Source: an uncultured Verrucomicrobiota bacterium (lineage in GTDB: Bacteria; Verrucomicrobiota; Kiritimatiellia; CAIVKH01). From it: a stretch of 64,000 nucleotides of DNA. Made by a program: the position numbers and the translations under genes. Shown piece after piece: positions 19,565-28,651 of the stretch; position 1 is the stretch's first letter, and the number at the start of each line of letters is the position of its first letter. Location of the stretch: contig CALKUH010000010.1 in assembly GCA_937996795.1 (NCBI GenBank), positions 23,189 to 87,188 on the forward strand, given 5' to 3'. The notes beneath the pieces are model-generated. The model saw only the letters and a list, made by a program, of their open reading frames with translations. It was not told the DNA's origin and did not search any database.

Positions 19565-22000
19565 ATGCAGGACTTCGAGAAACTCGGCGCCTTTTATCTC
19601 GGCAGGGAATACGAGCTATCCGCCGGCCGTCTCACCGAAAACCTGCTGCTGTACGATGCCAAGGACCTGACGACGCATGGCGTGATTGTCGGCATGACCG
19701 GCAGCGGAAAAACGGGCCTCGCGCTGTCCCTTTTGGAAGAGGCCGCGATTGATGGCATCCCGGCCATTGCAATTGATCCCAAGGGCGACCTCGGCAACCT
19801 GCTGCTGGCGTTTCCCGATCTGAAGCCGTCGGACTTCCGCCCGTGGATCGATCCCGCCGAGGCAGGCCGCAAGGGGTTGTCACCTGACGATTTTGCGCAG
19901 AAAACGGCGGAGACTTGGAAAAAAGGCCTCGCAGAGTGGGGCCAGGACGGCGCGCGCATCCAAAAATTCAAGGACGCCGTCGATCTCGCGATCTACACGC
20001 CCGGCAATAGCGCGGGGCGTCCGCTGCAAATCCTGCGCTCCTTCGCAGCCCCCTCGCAGGAAACCCTGCAGGATGCCGCCGCGCTTCGCGAACGCATTAT
20101 GTCCGCCGTGTCGGGGCTGCTCGGCCTGATGGGCATCAACGCCGATCCCATCCAGAGCCGTGAGCACATCCTGCTGTCGAACATCCTCGATCGCGCGTGG
20201 CGCGAGGGACGCAGCCTCGATATCGCGGCGATCATCGCGGAAATCCAGAAGCCGCCGTTTGAGAAGATCGGCGTGTTCGATCTCGAGTCGTTCTATCCCG
20301 CGAAGGAGCGCTTCGGCCTCGCGATGGCGTTGAACAACCTCATCGCGTCGCCCGGCTTCTCCGCATGGATGGAGGGCGAGCCACTCGACATCCAGCGGCT
20401 GCTCTACACGCCGGAGGGCAAGCCGCGCGTGGCGATCCTCTCCATCGCGCACCTGTCCGACGCGGAACGCATGTTCTTCGTGACGATCCTGCTGAACGAA
20501 GTGCTCTCTTGGGTCCGCGCGCAAAGCGGCACCAGCAGCCTGCGCGCTCTGCTCTACATGGACGAAATTTTCGGCTACTTCCCGCCCAACGCGAACCCGC
20601 CGTCGAAAACGCCGATGCTCACGTTGCTGAAACAGGCACGCGCCTTCGGTGTCGGCGTTGTGCTTTCGACGCAGAACCCGGTGGACCTCGACTACAAAGG
20701 CCTCGCGAATGCCGGTACCTGGTGGATCGGGCGCCTGCAGACCGAGCGCGACAAGATGCGTGTCATCGAGGGGTTGGAGGGCGCCGCGGCAACGGCTGGC
20801 GCCAGTTTCGACCGCAATGCGATGGAACAGATCATGGCGGGGCTCGGCAATCGCGTGTTCCTGATGCGCAACGTACACGACGATGCGCCGGTGATCTTCC
20901 AGAGCCGCTGGGCGCTGAGTTACCTGCGCGGCCCGATGACCCTCCCGCAAATCAAGCAGGCGATGACACTTGTCCCCTCGTCCCCGTCGTCGTCCACCTC
21001 CTCGTCCTCGAATCCCATCCTCTCCGAGCCGCCCGCCGCGGCATCCGTGAGCACTGCGGTTCCTTCGGCCCGCCCCGTGCTTCCGCCCGAAATCGCGGAA
21101 TACTTCCTGCGCCCCGCCAACCCAGTCGGCGACCTGGTCTATCGCGCGAGCGTGATCGGCGTCAGCAAACTGCACTTCGTCGATGCGAAGGCCGGTGTGG
21201 ACACGTGGGTGACGCGCTCCCTGATTGCACCGGTGGGCGAGGATGGGTTTGCGGACTGGGAGACGGCGCGTGTGGAGGGCGATCTCAAGGCCTCGTTGGA
21301 CCGCCAGCCGCAAAGCGGCGCGACGTTCAGCGCCGTGCCGGCCGCCGCCACGCGCAAGCAGAGCGCGGCCCAGTGGCAGAAGACCCTGGAGTCGCACTTG
21401 TACCAGCACGTCACGCTCGACTTGTTCGCGTGCCCGGCGCTGAAGCTGACGTCGAAGCCGGATGAAATAGAGGGCGATTTCACCGCGCGCGTGGCCCAGG
21501 TGATGCGCGAGCGGCGCGACCTCGAAGTGGCGAAGATCAAAAACAAATATGCCGTCAAATTGCAGACGCTGACGGACCGCGTGCGACGCGCGGAGGAAAA
21601 GGTGGAGCGCGAAAAGTCACAGGCGAGCCAGCAGAAGTTGTCCACTGCGCTGGGCGTGGGTGCGACGATCCTGGGCGCCCTGATGGGTCGGCGCGTCGCC
21701 AGCGTCGGCAACATCGGCCGTGCGGCTTCCACGATGAAGAGCGCGAGCAAGATCGGCAAGGAGGCCGCGGACGTGGAGCGCGCGGGCGAGTCGCTGGAGG
21801 TGACGAAGCAGCGCCTCGCCGACCTGGAGGCTCAATTCGAGGCGGAGGTCGAAACGTTGCAGGGGCAGTTCGATCCCGCGAGCGCGTCCATCGAGCGCAC
21901 GCAGGTGCGCCCCCGCAAGTCGGACATCACGATTGGCGCGGTTGGGTTGTGCTGGACGCCGTGGAAGAAGGCCGCCGACGGCTTGGTGGAGCCGGCCTGA
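19565..22000 (+). CDS. HerA/VirB4-like P-loop ATPase with C-terminal coiled coil
   Basis: 811 residues. Walker A is GVIVGMTGSGKTGLALSLLEE near residue 40, in two parts here: GMTGSGKT and the following helix. Next come IAIDPKGDLGNLL and a Walker B-like LLYMDEIFGYFP near residue 330, then STQNPVDLDYKGLANAGTWWIGRLQ, typical of HerA-type DNA translocases. A Ser/Pro-rich linker (about 478-500) separates the motor from a second half. That half has Lys/Glu-rich coiled coils and a Gly/Ala hydrophobic stretch (LGVGATILGALMGRRV). No NurA nuclease partner is present. The ATG at 19565 follows a good ribosome site (ggagg) and removes an unlikely N-terminal extension. Substrate is unknown. Confidence 0.8.
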   Translation: MQDFEKLGAFYLGREYELSAGRLTENLLLYDAKDLTTHGVIVGMTGSGKTGLALSLLEEAAIDGIPAIAIDPKGDLGNLLLAFPDLKPSDFRPWIDPAEAGRKGLSPDDFAQKTAETWKKGLAEWGQDGARIQKFKDAVDLAIYTPGNSAGRPLQILRSFAAPSQETLQDAAALRERIMSAVSGLLGLMGINADPIQSREHILLSNILDRAWREGRSLDIAAIIAEIQKPPFEKIGVFDLESFYPAKERFGLAMALNNLIASPGFSAWMEGEPLDIQRLLYTPEGKPRVAILSIAHLSDAERMFFVTILLNEVLSWVRAQSGTSSLRALLYMDEIFGYFPPNANPPSKTPMLTLLKQARAFGVGVVLSTQNPVDLDYKGLANAGTWWIGRLQTERDKMRVIEGLEGAAATAGASFDRNAMEQIMAGLGNRVFLMRNVHDDAPVIFQSRWALSYLRGPMTLPQIKQAMTLVPSSPSSSTSSSSNPILSEPPAAASVSTAVPSARPVLPPEIAEYFLRPANPVGDLVYRASVIGVSKLHFVDAKAGVDTWVTRSLIAPVGEDGFADWETARVEGDLKASLDRQPQSGATFSAVPAAATRKQSAAQWQKTLESHLYQHVTLDLFACPALKLTSKPDEIEGDFTARVAQVMRERRDLEVAKIKNKYAVKLQTLTDRVRRAEEKVEREKSQASQQKLSTALGVGATILGALMGRRVASVGNIGRAASTMKSASKIGKEAADVERAGESLEVTKQRLADLEAQFEAEVETLQGQFDPASASIERTQVRPRKSDITIGAVGLCWTPWKKAADGLVEPA

Positions 22001-22010
22001 AGAAGGAAAC

Positions 22011-22445
22011 ATGAACATCACCGACCTGATATCGGCCGCTTATGTGGCCTATGGCGCGTGGCGCGGCCGCTCGCGGGGATTGGCCGATGAAGGATTCCGA
22101 TTCGTCCGGATGGCCGTGGCGTTTGTCGCGGGGTGCGGGTTGTACGGGCTCATCAGTGAGGCGCTCAAGAAGCTGCTCTCGCTGGGCGGCGATGTGTCGG
22201 GGCCGCTGGGCTTCGCCCTGACGCTGGGCGGCGCGTGGTATGTGTTGAGCTTTTTGAAGAAGTCGTTTGCCACGTTCCTCGCCGCCCGGTTCGCGCCACA
22301 CGCGGCGCTGGGTGGCGCCATCGCGGGCGGCCTGCGGACGCTGTTGATCGTGCTGAGTGTGGTGGGCGTTCTGAACCTGTCGAACCGCGACGGGGTTTCG
22401 GGCGGTTCGGTCGTCAGCCGGATTGCGGAGTGGGTGATGCCTTGA
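22011..22445 (+). CDS. CvpA-like integral membrane protein
   Basis: 144 residues with about four hydrophobic segments. The N-terminal region (ITDLISAAYVAYGAWRGRSRGLADEGFRFVR) matches the CvpA/colicin V production family pattern of a first helix followed by a G-x-x-RG stretch. The family is inner-membrane and linked to envelope homeostasis; its mechanism is unclear. The ATG at 22011 has an aaggaa ribosome site and sits 10 bp after the ATPase stop, so the two are likely one transcript. Confidence 0.75.
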   Translation: MNITDLISAAYVAYGAWRGRSRGLADEGFRFVRMAVAFVAGCGLYGLISEALKKLLSLGGDVSGPLGFALTLGGAWYVLSFLKKSFATFLAARFAPHAALGGAIAGGLRTLLIVLSVVGVLNLSNRDGVSGGSVVSRIAEWVMP

Positions 22446-22456
22446 GGAAGCGACTA

Positions 22457-22488
22457 AGGCACAAAGGGACAGAGGCACAAAGGGAGAT
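22457..22488. repeat. Solo half-array of four 8-bp units
   Basis: aggcacaa, agggacag, aggcacaa, agggagat in tandem, 12 bp after the cvpA-like stop. The GGCACAAAG core resembles the 9-bp units of the palindrome at 31980-32032. Probably a remnant arm of the same kind of element; no inverted partner is nearby. Confidence 0.5.
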
Positions 22489-22497
22489 ATCTATACC

Positions 22498-22878
22498 ATG
22501 AACGAACTCATCAGTCAGTTGGTGTCGCAGTTGGGTGTACAGGAAGGGCAGGCGAAGGGTGGGGCGGGGTTGCTGTTGAAATTGGCCCAGAGCAAGCTGG
22601 GCGGCGACTTCAGTAAAGTGGCCCAGGCCATTCCCGGCGCACAGGACATGATTTCCGCCGCTCCTGAATCCGGCGGCGCGGCGAAGCTGCTCGGCGGACT
22701 CGCCGGCGCGTTGGGCGGCGGCAAGGCGGCGGACCTCGCGTCGCTCGCCGGTGGATTCAGTCAATTGAAGTTGAGCCCCGAATTAATCGGCAAATTCGTG
22801 CCGGTCATCCTGGCCTTCGTGCAATCGAAGGGCGGCCCGGAAATCGTCAAGCTGCTGTCCAGCGTGCTCAAGAAATAG
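22498..22878 (+). CDS. DUF2780-family protein
   Basis: 126 residues, a helical and Gly/Ala-rich protein. The opening (LISQLVSQLGVQEGQAKGGAG) and later LLKLAQSKLGGDFSKVAQAIPGAQ match the DUF2780 pattern. No signal peptide or TM segment is evident. Function is unknown. It follows the CvpA-like gene and its repeat array in the same orientation. Confidence 0.75.
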   Translation: MNELISQLVSQLGVQEGQAKGGAGLLLKLAQSKLGGDFSKVAQAIPGAQDMISAAPESGGAAKLLGGLAGALGGGKAADLASLAGGFSQLKLSPELIGKFVPVILAFVQSKGGPEIVKLLSSVLKK

Positions 22879-22906
22879 GGCTGCGACTCACGCGGGTCGC
22901 ACGCGC

Positions 22907-23554
22907 TTATGATGCGCCCAGCGTCGCGATGAAGGCGTTGGCTTCGCGGATCGACGCCTCCATGTCGCGGACGAGTTGGTCGACCTTGGCCTGGATCGCG
23001 GTGACCTCCTCCGTCAGCCCGCCGATGGCCTTCGCGTTCAGGTTGTGTTTGAGGAAGAGCACCTGGTCGCGCAGGGGTTGCAGGACCGGCTCCAGGCGCG
23101 ACTCCGCCTGCTTCATGGCCGCGATGAGATCCTTGTAGCGCGCCTGCGCCTCCTTGAGCTTCTGCTCGCTCGTGCGGCGCAGATCGGCGTTGCTGTATTG
23201 TTTCAGCTCGGCCTTCCACTCCTTGAACAAGGCGGAGGAGACATCCTCGACCGCCGCGATCCGGTCGCGCACTTCGGTGGCCTGCGCCTCGCTCTTCTGG
23301 AGCGCCGCGCTCAGCTTGTTGTACTTCGCCTCCAGGTTGCCGCCCTTGACCGCCACGACGCTCTTGAACTGCTCCAGCGCGTTGGCGAACTCCTTTTTCG
23401 CATCCTGCTGCGCATCGCGCGCGTCCTTCACCCGGTCCACCATGATATCGCGCTTGTGCACGCCGAATTTTTCCATCGTGTTGTAGTAGACGGTCGAACA
23501 ACCGGTGGCGCCGGCCAGCAGCAGCGTCGTGAAGAGGATCGCAATGCGGTTCAT
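22907..23554 (-). CDS. DUF2959-family coiled-coil lipoprotein
   Basis: 215 residues. The N-terminal leader ends GATGC-STVYYN, suggesting lipidation at Cys19. The rest is nearly all alpha-helical and highly charged, with heptad-like regions throughout (DAQQDAKKEFANALEQFKS). It includes the YYNTMEKFGVHKRDI segment that is characteristic of DUF2959. Likely periplasmic, membrane-anchored and oligomeric. Function unknown. It is convergent with the DUF2780 gene. Confidence 0.82.
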   Translation of the reverse strand: MNRIAILFTTLLLAGATGCSTVYYNTMEKFGVHKRDIMVDRVKDARDAQQDAKKEFANALEQFKSVVAVKGGNLEAKYNKLSAALQKSEAQATEVRDRIAAVEDVSSALFKEWKAELKQYSNADLRRTSEQKLKEAQARYKDLIAAMKQAESRLEPVLQPLRDQVLFLKHNLNAKAIGGLTEEVTAIQAKVDQLVRDMEASIREANAFIATLGAS

Positions 23555-23646
23555 GGGCGTTCTCCTGATGATGTGAGCATACGTCCGCTGCCGTGCCGGT
23601 TCAACGCAGCATTGCGGATGAGCGACATCTGCCCTACAAAGCAGGC

Positions 23647-24786
23647 ATGTTTGAGTTCGATACAGCGCCGGAGCGCGCGGGGACGGGCAGTCTCAAGTGG
23701 GACCGCTACAAGGGGCGGGATATTATTCCGCTGTGGGTGGCGGACATGGATTTTGTGTCGCCGCCGGCGGTCGTGGAGGAGCTGCATGCCCGCGCGGCGC
23801 ATGGGAATTTTGGCTACACCATCCCGTACGACGGCGTGGTGGGCGAGGTGTTGGCGTATCTCAAGCGACGGCACGGCGTCGAGGCGCGGCCGGAATGGAT
23901 CGTCTGGCTCCCGGGCCTCGTGCCGGGCCTGAACCTCGCCTGCCGCGCGTTCGGCGAGCCGGGCGATTCCGTGATGACCTGCACGCCGGTCTATCCTCCG
24001 TTCCTCAGCGCGCCCATTTTCCAGGAGCGCAAACGCATCGCCGTGCCGCTGCGCCTCGAACAGGGGCGTTGGTTCTTCGACTGGGAGGCGATGGAGCGCG
24101 CGGTCACGCCCGATACGCGGCTCTTTATCCTGTGCCACCCGCACAACCCCGTCGGCCGCGTCTGGCGCCGCGAAGAGCTGGAGCAGCTCGTTGATTTCTG
24201 CGAGCGCCACAAGCTCGTCCTGATCTCCGACGAGATCCACTGTGACCTGATCCTTGACGACGTGCCGTGGACGCCGACGCTCGCGCTGGGCGAAAAGGCC
24301 GCCGCGCGCACGCTCACCTTCCACGCGCCGAGCAAGACGTACAACCTGCCCGGCCTCGCCTGCGCCTACGCGGTGATCCCCGACGACGGCCTGCGCACGA
24401 CGTTCCTGCGCGCGTGCCGCGGCATCATTACCGAAATCAACGCCTTCGGCTACGCCGGCTGCGCCGCCGCCTACAAGCACGGCGAACCGTGGCGGCAGGC
24501 GCTGCTCGGCTACCTGCGCGGCAACCGCGACCTCGTCTATTCGTTCATCCGCGAGCGCCTCCCGCAAATCGTCATGCAGCCGATGGAGGCGACCTATCTC
24601 GCGTGGCTCGATGTGCGCGCGCTGAAGCTCGAGCATCCGCACCGCTTTTTTGAGGAAGCTGGCGTCGGCCTCTCCAACGGCGTTGATTTCGGCGCACCCG
24701 GCTTCCTCCGCCTCAATTTCGGTTGCCCGCGCCCGCGCCTGCAGGAAGGCCTGGAGCGCATGGCGCGCGCCGTGACCCCGCCATGA
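23647..24786 (+). CDS. MalY/PatB-family PLP-dependent aminotransferase or cystathionine beta-lyase
   Basis: 379 residues, fold-type I. MalY/PatB signatures: opening GTGSLKWDRY, PLWVADMDFVSPPAV, the FGYTIPYD segment, CHPHNPVGRVW, ISDEIHCDLI, and PLP lysine in FHAPSKTYNLPGL. PatB enzymes cleave C-S bonds (cystathionine, cysteine), giving homocysteine or sulfide, pyruvate and ammonia. The ATG at 23647 gives the family N-terminus; longer starts add an unconserved 18 residues. The stop overlaps the next start (ATGA). Confidence 0.9.
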   Translation: MFEFDTAPERAGTGSLKWDRYKGRDIIPLWVADMDFVSPPAVVEELHARAAHGNFGYTIPYDGVVGEVLAYLKRRHGVEARPEWIVWLPGLVPGLNLACRAFGEPGDSVMTCTPVYPPFLSAPIFQERKRIAVPLRLEQGRWFFDWEAMERAVTPDTRLFILCHPHNPVGRVWRREELEQLVDFCERHKLVLISDEIHCDLILDDVPWTPTLALGEKAAARTLTFHAPSKTYNLPGLACAYAVIPDDGLRTTFLRACRGIITEINAFGYAGCAAAYKHGEPWRQALLGYLRGNRDLVYSFIRERLPQIVMQPMEATYLAWLDVRALKLEHPHRFFEEAGVGLSNGVDFGAPGFLRLNFGCPRPRLQEGLERMARAVTPP

Positions 24787-27416
24787 CGAACCCGATGCCG
24801 CACCCACGCTTCGTGCCCAGCGGAATTCCCGCGCTGGACGAGGTCGTGCGCGGCATCCGCCTCGGCGACAACGTGGTCTGGCAGGTCGACCAGCTCGACA
24901 CCTACCACTCGGTGGTGGACCCGTTTGTCGCGCAGTCGCTCAAGGACGGACGCCGCCTCGTCTATGTCCGCTTCGCGCCGCATGAGGAAGTTGTCGCGCG
25001 CGACTCGCGCATCGTCCGCTACGAACTCGATCCGACCCCCGGGTTCGACCAGTTCAGCCGAGCGGTCCACGAACTGATCGAACACGAGGGGCGTGGTGTG
25101 ATGTATGTCTTCGACAGCATCTCCTCGCTCGCGGAAGAGTGGGCGACCGACGAAATGCTCGCGAATTTCTTCCAGGTGACGTGCCCCTTCCTTTTCCAAC
25201 TCGACACCGTCGCCTACTTCGCACTGGACCGCAGCCGCCACGAGGCCGCGGCGGTCGCGCGCATCCGCCAGACCACGCAACTCCTGCTCGATACCTTCAG
25301 CGTCGGCCGCGACCGCTATGTGCATCCGCTCAAGGTGGCGGAACGCTATGGGCCCCAGATGTTCCTGCCGCACCTCGCGCGCGGCGACCACTGGTCGCCC
25401 GTGCTGCAAAGCGGACTCGCCGCCGCGGCCGCGGCGCAGGCGGGCCGCCATGCGCTGCGGCGCGCGGGCGCGAGCCTCGCCCCCTGGGACAGCGTCCAGC
25501 AGCGCCTGCTGCCGCACCGCGACCTCGACATCGCGGCGGTGGACGCCGATCCCGAGTTGCGCGTCCTCAAGCGCGAGTTCATCCGCATGATGCTCGGCGA
25601 CCAGGGCGCGCTGAACGAACTCGCTGACCGCCATATGCCGCTCGGCGCGCTGTTCGACATCCGCGACCGCCTGATCGGCTCGGGCCAGATCGGCGGCAAG
25701 GCGGCGGGCATGCTCGCCGCGCGCGCGATCCTGACGCACGGCGACGGCGCCGCGACCATCGCGCCGTTCCTCGAAAGCCACGACTCGTTCTTCATCGGCT
25801 CTGACGTCTTCTTCACCTTCCTCGTGATGAATGACCTCTTCCGCCTGCGCCTGCAGGTCTCGCGGCAGGCGTCCCTCTCGCGCGAGGAGTTCGCGGATGT
25901 GGAGCGCCGGTTCCTCGACGGCGTGTTCCCGGACGAGGTCATGGAGCAGTTCCAGAACCTGCTCGATTACTTCGGCCAGGCCCCCATCATCGTCCGCTCC
26001 AGCAGCCTGCTGGAGGACAGCGTCGGCAACGCCTTCGCGGGCAAATACCACAGCGAGTTCTGCCCGAACCAGGGCACGCCCGAGGAGCGCACGCTCGCCT
26101 TCCTCAACGCGGTCAAACGCGTGTACGCCAGCGCGCTCAACCCGGACGCGCTGTCGTATCGCCGCCGCCGCGGCCTGATCGAACGCGACGAGCAGATGGC
26201 GATCCTCGTCCAGCGCGTGTCGGGCATGCACTACCACCGCTACTTCTTCCCGAGCCTCGCGGGCGTCGCGTTCTCGCGGAATCTCTATGCGTGGACCGAC
26301 CGCATCGACCCCGCGCAGGGCATCATCCGCCTCGTCTTCGGCCTCGGCACCCGCGCGGTGGACCGTGTCGGCGGCGACTACCCGCGCATGATCGCGATCA
26401 GCCATCCCGGCCTGCGCCCGGAAATCGGCGTGCGCATCGCGCGCTACTCGCAGCACAGCATGGACCTCATTGATCTCGACGCGCACGCGCTGGAGACGCG
26501 GCCCGTCTCCGAGGTGCTCAATCCGCCCGAATACCCCGGCCTGCACTACTTCGCGTCCGTGCTGGGCGAGGGCGGCGACCTGCGGGACCCGACGACGCCG
26601 TGGATCGAGGCCCCCGCTCGCTCGCTCGTCCTCACGTTCAACAATCTCATCACGCGCACGAATTTCGTACCGCTGCTTGGCGACATGCTGCGCCGCATCG
26701 AAACTGCCTACGGCCAGCCGGTGGACACCGAGTTCACCGCCTCCGTGCAAAGCGACGGAACCGTGACGATCAACCTGCTGCAGTGCCGTCCGCTGTGGAT
26801 GCCGGGCGAGGGCGGGCGCGTCGAGTGGCCCGCCGAATTGCCGGCGGATCGCGTCCTCTTTCGCACCGACCGCATGATCAACGGCGGCGCGGTGCGCGGC
26901 CTGCGCTACCTGCTCTACATCGACCCGCGCGCCTACGCCGCGCTGCCGGACCCCGCGCGCAAGCGGTCGCTCGGCCGCGTCGTCGGCCGCATCAACAACC
27001 TGCCCGACGTGCAGCGCGAGCGCATCGTCATGATGGGCCCCGGCCGCTGGGGCAGCAGCAACATCGACCTCGGCGTCAACGTTGGCTACGGCGACATCGA
27101 CAGCGCCGCCGTGCTCGTCGAACTCGCGCGCGAGGAACACGGCCACGTGCCCGAGGTGTCGTACGGCACGCACTTCTTTCAGGACCTCGTCGAGTCGCAG
27201 ATCATCTATTTCCCCGTCTATCCTGACGATCCCGACAGTGCCTTCAACGAGGCGTTTTTCAAATCAGCGCCGAACCACCTTGCGGCGTTGCTGCCCGCCG
27301 ACGCGGATGCGGCGTCCGTGATCCACCTCATCGACTTGGAACGCCTCCAGCCCGGCCTCCGCCTCACTGCCATCGCCGACCCCGCCCAGCGCCGCGCCGT
27401 GTGCTTCGTGGGGTAG
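24783..27416 (+). CDS. KaiC-like domain fused to a PEP/pyruvate-binding (PPDK N-terminal) domain
   Basis: 877 residues. Residues about 10-200 look like a RecA/KaiC-type fold (GIPALDEVVRGIRLGDNVVW, MYVFDSISSLAEEW as a Walker B-like strand). The expected Walker A lysine loop is missing (VWQVDQLDTYHS in its place). Residues about 300-700 carry the ATP-grasp part of PEP synthase/PPDK: IGGKAAGMLAARAIL and PIIVRSSSLLEDSVGNAFAGK. The phosphohistidine swivel and the TIM-barrel PEP domain are absent, so it cannot run the whole PPDK reaction alone. A conserved-looking tail follows (MGPGRWGSSNIDLGVNVGY). Translationally coupled to the MalY-like gene. Function unknown. Confidence 0.75.
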   Translation: MTNPMPHPRFVPSGIPALDEVVRGIRLGDNVVWQVDQLDTYHSVVDPFVAQSLKDGRRLVYVRFAPHEEVVARDSRIVRYELDPTPGFDQFSRAVHELIEHEGRGVMYVFDSISSLAEEWATDEMLANFFQVTCPFLFQLDTVAYFALDRSRHEAAAVARIRQTTQLLLDTFSVGRDRYVHPLKVAERYGPQMFLPHLARGDHWSPVLQSGLAAAAAAQAGRHALRRAGASLAPWDSVQQRLLPHRDLDIAAVDADPELRVLKREFIRMMLGDQGALNELADRHMPLGALFDIRDRLIGSGQIGGKAAGMLAARAILTHGDGAATIAPFLESHDSFFIGSDVFFTFLVMNDLFRLRLQVSRQASLSREEFADVERRFLDGVFPDEVMEQFQNLLDYFGQAPIIVRSSSLLEDSVGNAFAGKYHSEFCPNQGTPEERTLAFLNAVKRVYASALNPDALSYRRRRGLIERDEQMAILVQRVSGMHYHRYFFPSLAGVAFSRNLYAWTDRIDPAQGIIRLVFGLGTRAVDRVGGDYPRMIAISHPGLRPEIGVRIARYSQHSMDLIDLDAHALETRPVSEVLNPPEYPGLHYFASVLGEGGDLRDPTTPWIEAPARSLVLTFNNLITRTNFVPLLGDMLRRIETAYGQPVDTEFTASVQSDGTVTINLLQCRPLWMPGEGGRVEWPAELPADRVLFRTDRMINGGAVRGLRYLLYIDPRAYAALPDPARKRSLGRVVGRINNLPDVQRERIVMMGPGRWGSSNIDLGVNVGYGDIDSAAVLVELAREEHGHVPEVSYGTHFFQDLVESQIIYFPVYPDDPDSAFNEAFFKSAPNHLAALLPADADAASVIHLIDLERLQPGLRLTAIADPAQRRAVCFVG

Positions 27417-27432
27417 GTAGGGTGGGGACGAT

Positions 27433-27558
27433 GGTGTCGGGTTTCGGGTGTCGGGGAGGAATTACAGCCTCTGTAATTTACAGACGTTGCAGGCCTCAAA
27501 AAAAGAAATTACAGACGTTGAAAAATCGCTTCCTCCCCGACACCCGAAACCCGACACC
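27433..27558. repeat. Gene-less inverted-repeat element with perfect 29-bp arms of 7-bp units
   Basis: Arms at 27433-27461 and 27530-27558 are exact reverse complements over 29 bp. The left arm resolves into 7-mers gtgtcgg, gtttcgg, gtgtcgg, ggaggaa. The 68-bp interior has an 8-bp hairpin (aattacag / ctgtaatt, 27460-27478) and a 12-bp direct repeat (ttacagacgttg at 27478-27489 and 27509-27520). It has no credible gene. It lies between the PPDK-like gene and the NrpR-like gene, which are convergent, so it may also act as a terminator. Confidence 0.8.
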
Positions 27559-27570
27559 TTCCTCCCCCTT

Positions 27571-28647
27571 TTACTCCGCCTGCGTGTATTCGCGGTCCAG
27601 CGGCGGGTTGTCCATCAACGCGGCGAGGCGCTGGTGGAGGCGGCGGGAGGTGAGCAGGCGGCGTTCGAGTTCGGCGGGGCTGAGCAGGTCCTCCGCGGGG
27701 TAGAGGCCGGACATCGCGTGGTGTTCGGTGCTGATGCCGGATTCCTCCAGCGCGGCGACGGCGTTCAGCCCGGCGGCGACCGCGAGGCCGGCGCGACCGG
27801 GCGCGACGGGGATGCCGAGCAGCGGACGGCCGGGCCGGCCCACGGCGAGCGCGCGGCCGAGTCCCATCCGGTCGAGCAGCGCGATGATGCGTTCCGCCTC
27901 CGGCAACGCGACGGCGGGTATTTCGCGGAAGCCCGCGAGGATCGCGCCGCTGCCGCTCCGCATTGCGGGCAATACGCGGGTCATCCGGCTTTTGATGAAG
28001 AGCAGCGCGGGATCGAGCGTGCTGCCGTCGTAGTGGATCATGTGCGTGAAGCGGCGCGGCGCGTGGTCCTGCACGTCGAGCAAGCCCGCGAAGCGCGAGG
28101 CGACGGGGATGCCCGCCGCGCGCAGGGCGCCGTTGAGCGTGACGTTGCATACGGTGCCGACGAGAAAGTGGCCGTACGGCGCGGTCTGTCCGCACAACGA
28201 CTCGCCCTCCATGCCGAGCGCGAACCGGTGGGGGATGCCGTATGCCGTGCGCGCCAGCTCGCGCAGCAGATCGACCGCGGGCCGGAACGCGTCCACCGCC
28301 ACGCGCGAGAGATTCAGGATGATGCGCCCGCGTTTGCGCAGCGGGTCGAGATCCATGCGGAACGCAAGTTCGTCGAGGCGCGCCGCCGCCATGCTCATCC
28401 GCTCCGCGAGGCCGATGCGATTGAGCTCCGCCTGGCCCGCCGGCGTCATGCGCCGCCCGGCGCGGCCGAGGTTCTCCGTCCAGCCCCGCGCGTCCAGCGC
28501 CGCAAGATAGTTGCGCACCATACGCGGCTGCAGCGAGAAGCCATCCATCGCCAGCTCGTGCGCCAGCCGTGTTGCCCCCAACGCCCCGCCCGCCGCGCCC
28601 AGAATGCGCAGCAGCGACGGCAGCACGCGCTCGTCCACCCGATTCAT
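27571..28647 (-). CDS. NrpR-like transcriptional regulator (winged helix plus DUF128/NrpRB domain)
   Basis: 358 residues from ATG at 28647; a TTG nine bases upstream would add three. Residues about 5-75 form a winged helix (LGATRLAHELAMDGFSLQPRMVRNYLAAL, then RMTPAGQAELNR). The rest is one NrpRB effector domain: GRIILNLSRV, VGTVCNVTLNGALRAAGIPV, SRFAGLLD, IHYDGSTLDPALLFI and ILAGFREIPA. In methanogens NrpR represses nitrogen-assimilation genes and is released by 2-oxoglutarate. Here the gene is divergent from gdhA, which consumes 2-oxoglutarate, so a role in nitrogen control is a strong inference. GGCA/TGCC dyads lie in the shared promoter region, one overlapping the start of this gene. Confidence 0.85.
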   Translation of the reverse strand: MNRVDERVLPSLLRILGAAGGALGATRLAHELAMDGFSLQPRMVRNYLAALDARGWTENLGRAGRRMTPAGQAELNRIGLAERMSMAAARLDELAFRMDLDPLRKRGRIILNLSRVAVDAFRPAVDLLRELARTAYGIPHRFALGMEGESLCGQTAPYGHFLVGTVCNVTLNGALRAAGIPVASRFAGLLDVQDHAPRRFTHMIHYDGSTLDPALLFIKSRMTRVLPAMRSGSGAILAGFREIPAVALPEAERIIALLDRMGLGRALAVGRPGRPLLGIPVAPGRAGLAVAAGLNAVAALEESGISTEHHAMSGLYPAEDLLSPAELERRLLTSRRLHQRLAALMDNPPLDREYTQAE

Positions 28648-28651
28648 ATAA

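Noticed and set aside
24594..27173. 859-codon antisense open frame over the KaiC/PPDK gene
   Set aside because: Shadow frame; composition dominated by Ala, Arg, Val and His with no motifs.
27401..27703. 100-codon frame across the gene-less inverted-repeat element
   Set aside because: Reads through the repeat arms (VSGFGC...LPDTRNP type), a common artefact of such repeats.
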